Below, one piece after another: positions 1 to 10,722 of a stretch of DNA of 64,000 nucleotides. Made by a program: the position numbers and the translations under genes. How positions within the stretch are numbered: the stretch's first letter is position 1; every line of letters begins with the position of its first letter. Where the stretch lies: positions 1 through 64,000 of the forward strand of contig WIXG01000287.1 in assembly GCA_009869945.1 (NCBI GenBank), read 5' to 3'. This DNA comes from Mesaphorura yosii. Taxonomy: Eukaryota > Arthropoda > Collembola > Poduromorpha > Tullbergiidae. The notes beneath the pieces were generated by a model. The model searched no databases. It was not told where the DNA came from and was given only the letters and a program-made list of their open reading frames with translations.

Positions 1-889
1 GGCTCTTCAAGACAAAGCCTGGAAGTTCTTGTCAGCTCCATTTCCACGCAGGAGAGTTTTATCGAGGCGATGTCAACTGTGACGAACAATACTTTCTTAT
101 TGGAGATGAAAACGGGGAGAAAAGGTCGGTGAACTGGCTCAAATAAAGACAAAGTAATAGAAGACGTGTTTCAGTATGTTAATTGGACCTTGTTTGTTGC
201 AGGTTGTGTGGATTCACAAAGCCTCCTAGAAATTTCTTGTCGTCTGGCCACTCGTTGTTTCTGACTCATTACCAAAGGAATCGCAAAGGTTACACGGTCG
301 CTTCGGCATTTGGCGGCGTCGTGAATTGTGTGCAACGTAAGCTTTCTAACAATACGACGTAAGGTTAGGTTCGGTTTTCAAGTCAGTTCCACTTGACGAA
401 TGCTTTATTTCGTCTTTGCTTTTACGTTGATAGGTCCCAATACTCCTCCCCCCCCCCCCTCCAAACACCTGCTTGGAACCAGTTTGTGCGCGTGAGATTC
501 AGGTGCCTGACATTGACGCCGGCCCCGTCAGCCTTCAAATTTTGTTTCGTCCCAAAGAAAGTCCTAATGTCACAATCAACTGTGCTCCTATTAATGGCGG
601 AAAATGTCTTGGCGATGGTCAGGTTTGTTTTGTAGATGTGACAAACTGTACGGGTCCAATCGAACTTCCGCCTCCGCCACCTACACCAGGTTTCACTTGT
701 TCAGATGTCACTCAGCTTACATGTAACCCAGGCGAGTGCTTTACATCTGGTCTTAAGGTAGTAGGTTTTAATTGGCACCTACCCAACAAACAACCCTTCG
801 ATAATTTTCTGGCCTCGTGCTCGACCAACATAAATGCTACGTGCATTTTTTACGGAAACGCTTGTCTCACAAACCAGCCAGCGCCATAG
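1..889 (+). CDS. secreted CUB-domain protein, 3' part of gene (5' end outside window)
   Basis: Exons 1-124 (open at the window edge), 203-336 and 434-889; the stop TAG ends at 889. Donors are at 125 (weak, GTCGGT) and 337 (GTAAGC); acceptors end at 202 and 433. The first two exons give a CUB-like pattern: Cys, alternating beta strands, then C-G-F-T-K-P-P, S-S-G-H-S-L-F-L, and a closing strand before a final Cys. The last exon has a proline run, a Cys-rich block with N-glycosylation sequons, a second proline linker and a further Cys-rich block, ending N-Q-P-A-P. CUB domains mediate extracellular protein or glycan contacts; no protease domain is visible here. Oddity: exon 2 ends in phase 1, but the open frame of exon 3 fits only if the run of 12 C at 448-459 were one base shorter. 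The exact product is not recognised. Confidence 0.65.
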
Positions 890-964
890 CGTTTAAAATG
901 TGTTAAACTCAATTGATTCGGACTTATGCCAATCGTACATAATTTATATGTGGGTATTTGTTTG

Positions 965-970
965 AATAAA
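965..970 (+). terminator. poly(A) signal AATAAA of the CUB gene
   Basis: A canonical AATAAA lies about 75 bases after the stop codon at 889, followed by T-rich sequence. This fits a short 3' UTR for the upstream CUB-domain gene. Confidence 0.55.
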
Positions 971-1404
971 AACTTCCCGTTTTATTCCAGCCTTTCACAC
1001 TATAATCAGAGAAATACAACAAAATATTCATTGCCTCTGGCAACTGTGCGTTGCTATAGCGGCTGCAACCATGTCGGCCTGGGAGTGAGTTCTAGTTAAT
1101 GTAAATTGGCAGTCACTAACGACATATAATTCACTTCTGTGTATGAGACTTCATGCTCCGTATACTATATCGAAAAGTGTAGCAACACACTTGCCAAAGA
1201 AACAGGTTCGTGCTGTTGTAAGTTTTAACAACACAATAGTTCTGACCTTCACAGCAATGTTTTCTTCAGTGAGACAAAGCACGCCAAAAGTCCGCTATGC
1301 GAAAGCAAAATAATAATTGGAAACTTGCGTGTGTTGTGTTCTTATCTTTGGGCCTCGTTCATAGTTCTTAGTCTGACTGAGTAGACTAAAAGGGCGATGA
1401 AAGA

Positions 1405-1575
1405 ATGGAAGACCAACAAGAGCAAAGAGCGCACAAAATTGAGCAGTTTGCCATTGTCGGTTATATCACCGTGTTCTATTTCCTCTTTGGCCTCTATTGG
1501 AGTTGGAAAGTTCGAATGAAATTGCTAGCATATAAATACTTTAAGTGTAATATAAATCAATGTATAATGTCATGA
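1405..1575 (+). CDS. possible 56-residue single-span membrane micro-protein
   Basis: The frame starts M-E-D-Q-Q-E-Q-R-A-H-K, then has a hydrophobic, aromatic-rich stretch of about 20 residues (F-A-I-V-G-Y-I-T-V-F-Y-F-L-F-G-L-Y), then W-S-W-K-V-R-M-K and a basic tail. This is the usual layout of small integral membrane proteins: charged head, one span, positive inside. It is preceded by a possible acceptor (AG at 1391-1392), so it might be an internal exon. I recognise no family. Against it: the frame is short, the hydrophobicity could be chance in T-rich DNA, and the frame does not chain to the ATG at 1071. Confidence 0.25.
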   Translation: MEDQQEQRAHKIEQFAIVGYITVFYFLFGLYWSWKVRMKLLAYKYFKCNINQCIMS

Positions 1576-3296
1576 CAACATCAATATGAATTGTATGACT
1601 CAATGTAAAATCCACCTTACGTCAGGGTTTCTGAAGGAAATATTGAGCATTTGAGCTTGTAACCCAATTCTGTCTTTTGTTTTGCTCTGTACGGCCAAAT
1701 TTGTCATTGTAATGGCAAGCAGCAAGCGACACAGAAATTGGGCTATTCGCCACCCAAACGTGCACGTCATCCTAACTCCAAGTCCAGCTTCCGAATGAGT
1801 GAGTGCAAGATCCAAGCTACAATCAATGCTTACCATGGAAAAAAAAATCTTGTGGGTGTGAACTTGGCAAAGTCGACAGGGTCATATTGGTGGAGCGAGT
1901 CCAGACGATAATTGGCGAATAAAATCCTAATAATCCAACCATACCAATGTGGAGACACAACATGAATAACTTTGAAACACTAAACAGATGTCTTAACGTT
2001 CAGTTTCTTGATCATATCTTTAAATCTTTTATTACCGAATGCTTTTACAATTTACAATACAATTTCCAGTTTGTTCACTCAAATTAACCGTTGCTGTTAT
2101 CGTTATCATATAAATAAAATTTGTTTCTAGGAAGATGAAGATTTGTTAATTGTTACAGCGTTTTTACTTCATTTTCGTAGTAAATAAGCTAAGAATGTAG
2201 GAATGACTAGGAATTGGCATCAAGACAAGGCGGAGCAAAGCGGGGTCAAAGGTCACTATTTAAAGCTACGGGTTAGTAGTGGCTACTGACTCAGTGCTTA
2301 ATGAGCTCAATCTAGCGACAAAATGGAGTCTTTGCTTGATCTTTTAATTTGACGGTAGTGCGCGTTCGCGTGCGGTCCGGCGAGTGTGGCAACCGGACTT
2401 GGAAAGAGGCGTAATTGATCGTTTATAAAGACTGGAGGTTGGAGGAAAAGCGCACGAGCGGAGACACAGACGGAGGCAGGCACAGAGACGGGGGCGGCTG
2501 AAGAAGAAGAGTCATCTAGACAGAAGGTTCAGGAAAAGAAAGATGAAAGAAGGAGAATCCAATTTTATCCATTAAAATATGCAAATTGAAGAATAGAAGC
2601 TAAAAGGAGCCTAGTCTGGAATTGGAATCAGGACGGAATTACTGGCTCAATACTCGAAAGTCATCAGGAAGAGGTCATGACAAAATGGCACATTTGGTTC
2701 TAAATTACGGTAGTGATTGTGATTTGGTCTTGGAACAAGTTTCTAATACTCAGGTCAGAGGTCAGGAATTCATAGTTTTGGTTTTGTACCGTGGTCATCG
2801 TTCTCAGCGATCGAACCTTCTTCGATGGGAGTCAAGAGCGCGTTAGATTCGTTGTCGTTGCAGGGAACTGATTGCTCGTCTTCGTCCTAGATAACAAGTA
2901 AGTAGTACGGTTCCATTAAGTAGGTTGACACTGCTGACTGACAATTGCTAAAGTAAAATATTATCAGTTATTCGGCTATTTCGCAACTCGCATGCAAATT
3001 CGCCACGCCAATGGCCAATTGCCTTGTTAATTGAGCCCCGGCCCGCTCAGCATGCTGCGGCTGCAGAAGAAAAGCCACCGCTGATTTGCGCTTATGTTTT
3101 ATGTAAATAAATTAATTGTTCATGCTTTCATGCTACCAGTCAAGTAAAAGGCAAGCCAAGACCACGCCATGCCATGCCAGTCAATAAATTAACTACAGTT
3201 AAGCTAAACTGTATGCTAAGGATCTTGCTAATTAATGGATTACTGCTAATAGAAACATAAAAGATAGATTACAAAGTTTTCTACCAACTACAGCCT

Positions 3297-4514
3297 TCAC
3301 GAGTAGGGCTCCTCGAAAATGAGGCTTCCGAATTGATCCATTCTATAACCGACTTTGACTTTGGCTTTCTTCGCCTGGAAGGAAAATAAAGGCACAAATA
3401 AAACAAACTACTGATGACTACTCACAAGAAGAGGGCTCGGCTCAAAGGAGTTCCACCAACGCACCATTAGAATTCAAGCACACGAAACAAGATTAAAGAA
3501 GCACACGCACAAACAAAGCGGCAACTACTACAAACAGAAATACTGCAAGCATTCAAATTCAGCGCGAATCGCTAATTGGACAATGGCACGATCTAGACGT
3601 CAATTGGCTCATCAATCAGGTGGATTTCTGTCAGAGACGCAATGTTAGGCTCATAAAAACTGAGAAGTACCTTCGCGTCAAGCACCTGCGTGTCGTTCAA
3701 CGAGTTCAGGCTGGGATTTGACGCCGAGCGTGAGCCACCACCGCCGCTGCTGCTGCTGGACGTGCTGGAGGATGACCGCCTTTTTGCATTGTTGGATGAG
3801 AAAGCGCTGGAGTGCGCCTGCTCGTCGCCTTCGCCTTCGTCGATGTTCTGAACATTATTGTGCTTGTTGTGTACAGAATTCTTCTGAAAATTAAATTAGT
3901 CTATTAATTAATCCTGCCTTGACCGAATTTAAAATTCCCGTGTAACATAAAAATTCAAATTACGGCGTTCGCATTCGCGGACTCCGTCGTCATCGCGGCC
4001 GGCTTCGTGTTGTTATTCAAGAGATTGTCGGCTGCGGCAGTTTTTCTTGGCGCTGAGGGCGCTGAAGGAGTTATGCCCGTGCCCTTCTCCAGGCCCCGAA
4101 GCAGAGGCATTGTGCTTGCGCTCCTTTCAGGATCCACTTGCTTGTACTGAGTGTACTGTAGCTCCGTCTTTGGGTTTGGGTCGATGTTGTAATGGATCTG
4201 CTGCTGGCGTCTGAAGTAATTGTCGTTGTCATAATCGTCTTCGAGTAGCCTTCGTTTGTAGCGTTTATTGATGCGGTACGCGTAGACAAGCACGCCGAGG
4301 ACAATGATTCCAAGGTAAATGGCACAGAGGATCGGGAATGCTTGAAATGAGGTCAAAGTTCAGTAACTATAAGATCAATGAAGTAATCAGTAGTTAACTT
4401 ACTGTCATTGATGAACGTACTCGTGGTCAACGAGTCTTCCTCGCGTCGGGCGTCGACGATCTTCGATTTTAGGGGCTGAGGGCCATTATTCCACTCAAGA
4501 TTGATGTCATTCAA
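3297..4514 (-). CDS. axo: axotactin-like exons 17-20: stalk, membrane span and cytoplasmic tail
   Basis: Exons 4514-4403 (stalk), 4340-3964 (span and tail), 3883-3671 (Ser/Gly-rich tail) and 3374-3297 (C-terminus, ending E-E-P-Y-S). The span is I-L-C-A-I-Y-L-G-I-I-V-L-G-V-L-V-Y-A-Y followed by R-I-N-K-R-Y-K-R-R, a stop-transfer signal. The tail has several tyrosines in acidic or Gln-rich context. I see no clear Caspr-type protein-4.1 site. If the donor at 3963-3962 is skipped, the frame stops two codons later, giving a shorter tail ending N-A-V-I. Confidence 0.75.
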
Positions 4515-7500
4515 CTGCGGATTCAAAATAATTATCAGCCGTTGACGCGTACGGTGGCGTACGCAATTAATTTAAGTTTCTGCCTACCTCCGATTGATTC
4601 TTCCGATTGTCTAAAATCAGCGGCGCCCGGAAAACAGTCAGCGACGCGCAAGCTTCCAGCTTAATTCCAGGGAAATTTTCTCCATCGAGAGTCCCGTCAG
4701 CCTCCTTCGTCTTGTAGCCCATGTACTCTTCGATGGGACTCAGCTCAATTTCCGGGAATCTTATCAAAATATCTTCAAGCACGGCACAAAGTGCATTTCC
4801 ATTATCATTCGGATTCGGAATATACGATTTTAGTCATTTAACAAAACTTACTTGAAATACACCCTTTAAATCGCTTGTAATTACTCATTTCTGGCACAGC
4901 TTCGTTGACACCGCCAACATACACTTCGCCGATCGTCGGATCTCTGACAGGCGTCGCCGGCAACGAACTCGGCGTATCAATTTCTACGACTGGGAGCTCT
5001 TCTTGATCGACAATGAACACCGTCCCACCCGCACTCCGTTTGTAATACACTGAATGGCGTTTTCCGTCGATGAAATTCTGATAGTCAATCACAGCGCCGT
5101 AATATCTGCCGTCGATGTGCTCACGAATCATTAAATGACCCTCCTTCGTGATGACAAAAAGGAGTGTGTAATTTGGCCCGGGAATGAAAGCCGTCAAAAT
5201 CATCGTGTCGGACTCGGCGTAGCTCGCAAAGAACCCAAAATGGGCTTCGATGTCATGCACGGAAGAAGCGACGTACTTGAATCTTCGACGAATTAGCGAT
5301 TCGCCTCCAAAAGTGGCTCCACGCTCCTCCGCGCACGTTTTGCCGTAGTACGAAGTCCGAACGCACTCACAACTGTACGCCCGGGCCTGGAAATCTTCAA
5401 TGCACACTCCTGAAAGGGCGAGCACGCCATAATTAGACTAATTAGTCACTAATTAACAAGTCAGCTGACAACATTTCGAAATTACCTCCATTCTGGCAAG
5501 GTTTTGTATCACAAACCATTTTGCATCCTTGAAGAACATCGTTCATATTTGCCGCGCCAATTATTTTGATTACGTCAGTCCCAATTTTCAGTCCCCGCAG
5601 ACACCCGAGCATTCCAGGGATTTTGTTGCCCGGTTTCGGGGTGAGAACGCCTTGTTCGAATCCACCCAGGAACAACTGATAATAGTAGCCAACTGGCGCG
5701 AAGGGTCTTGGCGGCACAAAAAGCTCCAGTTCGGGGTTAATCCATGGATGTGACAAGTACTGATGAAGCAGGTAAATCCCGACTGCGAGGCTCGACGACT
5801 CGGTGTTGACGTGGAGCACCGTGTGCGTCGCATTTCTCGTCACGGCGATTTGAATCGGCTTCCCGTGGTTGATTGCTTTGTGCGCAACTTCCAGGCGCTC
5901 GATTTTGTTTCCGTGATTCCAGAGGAAGATGACCCGCATCCCTCCTTCGATGTGGATCTGCACGAAATTGTTGAGGTGATCGTTGGCGTACAGCACAAGG
6001 GCTTCAGAGTCGTACGTCCGCAGGTTCAGGTAAATGTTGGAGGTCATAATGTGCTGGATTGGGTCATCAGGGTCCACAACCTGCTTCGCCTTCTTGAGGA
6101 AGGAGCTTTGCGATAGGAATGTGAGTCCGTCCACGTTGATGTCTGCCCGAAACGACAAACAAAGACAAGCAAGCATGAAAATTAGAAAATTGCGTCAACA
6201 CCTCAAAATAAATGCCCGGTACCTTTCTCGCACGTCATTCCAGACTGAGCCCACGGATTTTCGCACTGGCAGGAGAAGAAGCCCCAATTTTCTTGACAAA
6301 CAGCGTTATTCTTGCATGGATTTGGAACACAACTCGGAGTACAATTCTAAAATACCAAATTAACGAATAAATAATTAAAGTCAAAGGAAATTAGCGGTTA
6401 GCACGTACTTTGATGATATCCGCCTTGTGGAACTTCATGTACGAGTACAAATCGACTACTTGGCCGTTCATGACGAGTCCTCGGAAGCAGCCAATAAGCC
6501 CGTCTTTCACAACTTCCTCGTCGTTTATGTAGCGCCTGAATCACGCATTAATACGAGTAACGAGTGTTTATCTAAGATGATACTGTTCATGGAAGTTGAA
6601 GGTATGCTGATTTGACTTACGATGGAGCGCCGCCGACATAAATCGTCCCCTCAAAGAACCCGAACTGCTGACCGTGCGGGATCGTAATCATCTGATTTTC
6701 CGCGTTAATCTGGAACCGGACTTGATGCTGGTCGTAGTCGATCCACACTTGCTGCCAGTCGCCGCCAGATAAAATCCGCTTGGATCGAACAGTCACTTTC
6801 TGTGGAGGCCCGCCGTTCAGGATGAACCGGAAGATTAGCTCGTGCTCTGTTGAATAAATCACAATCGCCCAATCATATCTAGTTAATTAAACACATTAAG
6901 ATTTTACTGTCTGGCTCACCATTTGCTAGGAAAACAGAGAACGCGTTGTGTTGAGGATGCAACAGTGGCTGATAAAGAAGTATTGCTGACGAGCGCGTCG
7001 TCCGGAAGCTGAATGCGAGGTCCCCCGATTTCCAGCCAGGGGCTTCCAGGAAGGAGCCAAATGTCTTGAAGGTTACGACGTAGCGTTGTGTATCTACAAT
7101 CAGAGCAGATTAAAACCACAGCTCGGACTAGGCTCAACGTTAAGTACGCCTGGCGTTTGAGCACGGAAATAAAAGCAAGTCAACGGAATCTGAATCTTCT
7201 GAAACACGTGCACTCACTTGCTTCAACGCACTCGAGCGGCCCGAGCGTAATTTGACTCGACGCGTCCAGCGACAGATTGTTCGGCACCAGAAAATGCATT
7301 TCCGTGATCCCCACGCGGTCGGGCAGCGTAAGGTAGCCTTCATCCTTGAGCCTCGTCGCCTGCATCGCGTCGCAGTTGCAGAGTTCGTTGTTGGCACAGC
7401 CTGCGAATGGCGAAAAGCAAAAGCGAGGAACAAAATGTGGAAACCGGCGTTGGGCGTTGGCGGGAAATTGAAAAATGTTTGTGATCTTACTTTTCTGGGC

Positions 7501-10500
7501 CGCACACGGACACGAAAAGCGGCCGGCATCGCCGACGCTCCTCACCGGCGTTTCGTGGACCGTCGACTTGAACCACGTGAACTGGTGCAGTGACAACTTG
7601 CTCCGTTCGCACTCGTATTTGATGTACTGGCTGCAGGTGACCGACTGCGAAATCAGAGACATGAGCATCTCGGGAGTGAATTCGCGGTACGCGAGCTCAA
7701 TCTTGAAGTCGTATCGTTCGTGGTCGTTTTTCACCCAAACATCCGTCTCATTCGCGAGGTTGTGCTCGACGATCGTCTTTGTTTCGTCGGAGGAGTTCGT
7801 CCCGGTCTCAAATTTGCATTTGACGTGCACGGGCGGGTATGGCCCGTTACCGTCAATGTCAATTTTGAAGACGCCAGACTGCTTGTAGCCCAGCAGCGCG
7901 AGTTCTTCGCACGTTCGTTTGAAATTGGCTGCAATAAAGCAATGAATGCAGGGTGTATTTTTGTAATTTTGATTTTTGCAACCCCCGCCGGTTAAATTTA
8001 CCAAAATGGCAATGCCTTCCCGTGTATCCCGTCTCGCTACAGTCGCACGACACTTCGCCGTCTCCTGGCAGAATGACGCACTTGCCTCCGTGCTTGCAGA
8101 CTTCCGGTCGCTTGCAGGGGTCGATGTACTTGCAACTGTCCATTGCAATGTCCCCCATTTGGTCGTCGGAGCCCACGATTTGCCGGGAGTCCATCCGCTT
8201 CCCGCCGATTTGAACCTTCCGCATACAACCGACAAACCCCTGCTTTGGCTGCAGGAGCGAAGTGCCCAAAGTGATACGCGGCGAAAACTGAAAGCGTCCG
8301 ATGTCGATTTCCTTTGTTTGCTTGTCCGTGTCGGTTTGCAGCGTGACGACGTCTTTCGAGTACGTCAAGCTGACCTGTCTCGGGAAATTTGAAATTTTGT
8401 ACAAAGTCGATCAAAAAGAGCTTCCAATTTGCTTACGCTTGTCCACATGTTCCTTTTATTGAAATTCGCCTGGAGCACCGGCGTCGTGTCGACTTCCTGC
8501 ATGCCCTTCGACAGATACAAGAAGAACTGAATTCCGCCACTGAAGAGTTTCAGCTCCCAAAATCCTTCATCGCCCTCCGCCTTGATTTCAGAGTACGCGA
8601 GCGTGCCAAACACGTCTTGGCTCCTGAACTCAAATTTGAGGTCCAAATCCTCGAGGTTGGGGTTAGAAATTTTGAATCCGGAATCGGCAAACGGAATAGT
8701 GATGGGGACGTTCTTCTTGAGCACGCACTTGTCAAAGTTCGGGTCGCCATCGCCGTGATACCGCGCCTGGTGCCCCTTCGCGCTGAGTTCCCAGAGGATT
8801 GACTTCTCATTGAAGTAAACGTCTTTTAAGCACCCGACGAAATTATTCGACGAGTTCAGACCCTGCCGGTTCCGAAGAATATGGCCTCCTCCGCCGACGT
8901 AAATGTCCGGGTCGAAGTAGAAGTGGTAGTTGTCTCCAGTCAGCTCGAAACGTTCAACGAGCGCGTCCAGTGTGATTTCGATTGTTCGACCAGCGTGGTT
9001 GATTGTCAGAACGTGCTCGGCGCCGTCTGTCAGCAAGTTGCCCATCGACGTCGAGACCGGCTCGGCTCCGGCACCCACGTCGATGCTGACGAAAAGTCGG
9101 CCTTGATTTATGGTAACGGAAATATGATTGTGCGTCGGAATTTCACCGGCCGCATAAAAAAGCATCGAGTCGTCAACAAAAGTCTGCAAAGCCACAAAAG
9201 TTCCGGAAGACAAGCATTAAAATCACTGCCTTGGCTCGATTTACAAAAATGTGAATAAATGTGCGAAAATCAGGCTTACGGAGAAATGCATGCTGATTCT
9301 ATTGGTGTCGGAGTGCACGCGGTCCATCCACTCGTACATTGTGAAGGTTACGTACGAATAGCCTTGAAGATTTAATGGTGGGATGTCTGCAGAGATGTAA
9401 ACAAATGCCAAGCCAAGAGAACAGTTAGTTAAATGAGTGCTCATCATTTTAAATTACTCATTCGTCATTCCCATTCACAATTGCTGCACTCACTTGCTTT
9501 GTAGCAGGTCGGCCCTTTAAATTCCGAGTAGAAGCAGTCGCACTCGACGTGATCAAAGTGATTAATGCACTGTGAGCCGAGTCCGCACGGTTGCTCTTTC
9601 TCTTCGCATTTATTAATGCAACCCTCCTGAACGTTGGAGGACTCTGACGCAACGAGATCGGTGAGCTTGAAATCTTCCAGATCGGCTGTGATGAGTGATG
9701 ACACTGCGAGTGACACGCTTTTGATGCAGCCGACAAACGTGTTTGCGATGTAGGAAATGTTCAGATTCGGTACGCTTGCGTTCAAGCCTGCAAGTCGCAA
9801 ATAGGAAGGAAATTTTTAAAGGTCAAAGTTAAATAAACCGTTCGCCAAGTTAAATGGACGTACCGCCCACGAACACGATCGAATCGAGCTTGTCCTGATA
9901 CGCTCCGTAGCCGTACAGCGGATACTCCTTCAGCCCGTCGATTTCTTCGGAAACGGAGTGCTCGTCGACGGAGGCGTGGATCATTCCCTCGATGGGATCG
10001 ATGACAACATTCACGTGGTGCCATCGTCCGCGGTTGAGGCCCTTCCCGACCACGACGGTCGTCGAAAAGTCCCCGAACAGGTGCTTGACCTTCAGCTGCC
10101 CTTGATCGAGCATGATGTACAGCTCGTAGCTCTGGATTTCGGCGGGTCGGTCCTTAATTCCGTTGTAGATGAGCAGGGCATGCGGGAGCCGCGTACGGAA
10201 ATCCAGTGAGATCGACCTTCGGTCCCTGAAATTGCCGATAATTGAATTCAAGCCTACCGGTGGGATCCTTCGAAGATGCTCGGCTTCTTACCTGATGTGG
10301 TACCGCTGAACATGTTTATTCGGCTGAAGCTGTATGAACGACGTTGGTGACGCAAAGGTAAATATTGATTTTCCACTCCGGTTGGACAAAACAAGGTACT
10401 CAAAGTCAGCGAAAGGCGATTTGGCGGCGTTCTTCTGCGTGTCGTCGTCTGCGGACAGTCAATTAGCGTTAGTTCACAAAAATGTAGTCAGGTAAAACAA

Positions 10501-10722
10501 ACGCGTTGTAGCTTCTCGAATATATTCGCATATAGAAAATCTCGAATCTCGTAGCGTCGTCGTCGAGTCAGATATGATTACAATATTTTGAATTGTGAAT
10601 TCGGGTAAATGCGTCACGCGTGACTTACCGGCGGCAGCGACGACGGATCCGGCAAGGGCCAGGGCCAGGAAACAGATGAAGGCAGTTGAGGCACCGGTAA
10701 GGGTTAGCTTTGGCCGACACAT
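3297..10722 (-). CDS. axo: axotactin-like neurexin-superfamily type I membrane protein, complete
   Basis: Twenty exons, 5' to 3' on the minus strand: 10722-10629, 10448-10292, 10225-9864, 9787-9494, 9386-9280, 9183-8437, 8374-8002, 7928-7491, 7400-7218, 7093-6920, 6846-6621, 6535-6409, 6346-6223, 6142-5486, 5409-4852, 4772-4588, 4514-4403, 4340-3964, 3883-3671 and 3374-3297. They sum to 5586 nt (1861 residues) with every junction in phase. Approximate domains: signal peptide 1-30; LamG1 45-225; EGF1 265-302; LamG2 303-480; LamG3 500-665; EGF2 675-711; fibrinogen-like 712-860; LamG4 900-1094; EGF3 1096-1135; LamG5 1140-1340; EGF4 1345-1385; LamG6 1390-1605; membrane span 1641-1663; cytoplasmic tail to 1861. 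Caspr/neurexin IV share the LamG-EGF-fibrinogen order but begin with a discoidin domain, absent here. Axotactin, a glial-axonal factor in Drosophila, is the best family match; the orthology is inferred. It is transcribed divergently from the RhoGEF gene. Confidence 0.88.
4588..6346 (-). CDS. axo: axotactin-like exons 13-16: EGF3, LamG5, EGF4 and LamG6
   Basis: Exons 6346-6223, 6142-5486, 5409-4852 and 4772-4588. EGF3 reads C-V-P-N-P-C-K-N-N-A-V-C, then F-S-C-Q-C, then T-C. LamG5 carries I-Y-L-N-L-R-T, A-L-V-L-Y-A-N and M-L-G-C-L-R-G-L. EGF4 reads C-D-T-K-P-C-Q-N-G-G-V-C across the 14/15 junction, confirming that splice. LamG6 carries E-V-Y-V-G-G-V and F-K-G-C-I-S. The exon 16 acceptor ends TTGAAG, a weak site supported by phase and by the continuing I-R-F-P-E sequence. 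Confidence 0.82.
6409..7093 (-). CDS. axo: axotactin-like exons 10-12: LamG4
   Basis: Exons 7093-6920, 6846-6621 and 6535-6409. Exon 10 is read in the frame set by the phase-1 junction and gives L-A-F-S-F-R-T-T and A-I-L-L-Y-Q-P. Exon 11 gives W-Q-Q-V-W-I-D-Y-D and the G-G-A-P-S turn; exon 12 closes the fold with I-G-C-F-R-G-L-V-M-N-G. Confidence 0.82.
7218..7928 (-). CDS. axo: axotactin-like exons 8-9: fibrinogen-like module and linker
   Basis: Exons 7928-7491 and 7400-7218. The module starts R-T-C-E-E-L, with G-V-F-K-I-D-I-D-G-N-G and P-V-H-V-K-C-K-F, the N-terminal signature of the fibrinogen-like segment in Caspr and axotactin. It continues with Q-S-V-T-C-S-Q-Y-I-K-Y-E-C and C-P-C-A-A-Q-K. 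Exon 9 leads with C-N-C-D-A and then the first strands of LamG4. This central position between EGF2 and LamG4 matches the family order. Confidence 0.8.
8002..9386 (-). CDS. axo: axotactin-like exons 5-7: LamG2, LamG3 and EGF2
   Basis: Exons 9386-9280, 9183-8437 and 8374-8002. LamG2 has M-L-F-Y-A-A-G, V-L-T-I-N-H-A-G-R and F-V-G-C-L-K-D. LamG3 begins near D-L-K-F-E-F-R-S and closes with G-F-V-G-C-M-R-K. EGF2 is classical: C-K-H-G-G-K-C, then V-S-C-D-C-S, then G-Y-T-G-R-H-C. The 747-nt exon 6 is the largest extracellular exon and joins parts of two LamG domains. Confidence 0.85.
9494..10448 (-). CDS. axo: axotactin-like exons 2-4: LamG1 and EGF1
   Basis: Exons 10448-10292, 10225-9864 and 9787-9494. 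LamG hallmarks are visible: S-I-S-L-D-F-R-T, A-L-L-I-Y-N-G, G-R-W-H-H-V, I-V-F-V-G-G and the closing F-V-G-C-I. EGF1 follows with the pattern C-G-L-G-S-Q-C-I-N then E-C-D-C-F then G-P-T-C, shorter than a standard EGF. Junction phases are 1, 2, 1 and 1. Confidence 0.85.
10629..10722 (-). CDS. axo: axotactin-like gene, first coding exon (signal peptide)
   Basis: The ATG is followed by a short basic head (C-R-P-K) and a hydrophobic core rich in F, L and A (F-I-C-F-L-A-L-A-L-A-G), ending in small residues V-V-A-A-A that fit signal-peptidase cleavage. The exon ends in phase 1 at a GTAAGT donor. The next exon supplies D-D-D-T-Q, so the mature protein starts with an acidic stretch. Confidence 0.8.

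Larger units (their letters stand above)
890..3296. other. intergenic stretch between convergent genes
   Basis: This holds the short 3' UTR of the CUB gene and, toward its right end, the 3' UTR of the minus-strand axotactin-like gene. At 1071 an ATG in good context (M-S-A-W) runs into a GTGAGT donor, which could be a small first exon, but no matching second exon could be fixed. A TATA-like TTTATAAAG sits near 2421-2429 ahead of purine-rich sequence. A possible micro-protein frame at 1405-1575 is listed separately. Nothing else is supportable. Confidence 0.4.

Noticed and set aside
2421-2429. TATA-like TTTATAAAG as a promoter
   Set aside because: No coding start or exon can be tied to it, so it is mentioned only in the description of that stretch.
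5763-6116. Long plus-strand frames opposite the axotactin-like exons (also at 7475-7888, 8389-8802 and 8881-9258)
   Set aside because: They are mirror frames of genuine minus-strand exons with biased codon use and show no domain.
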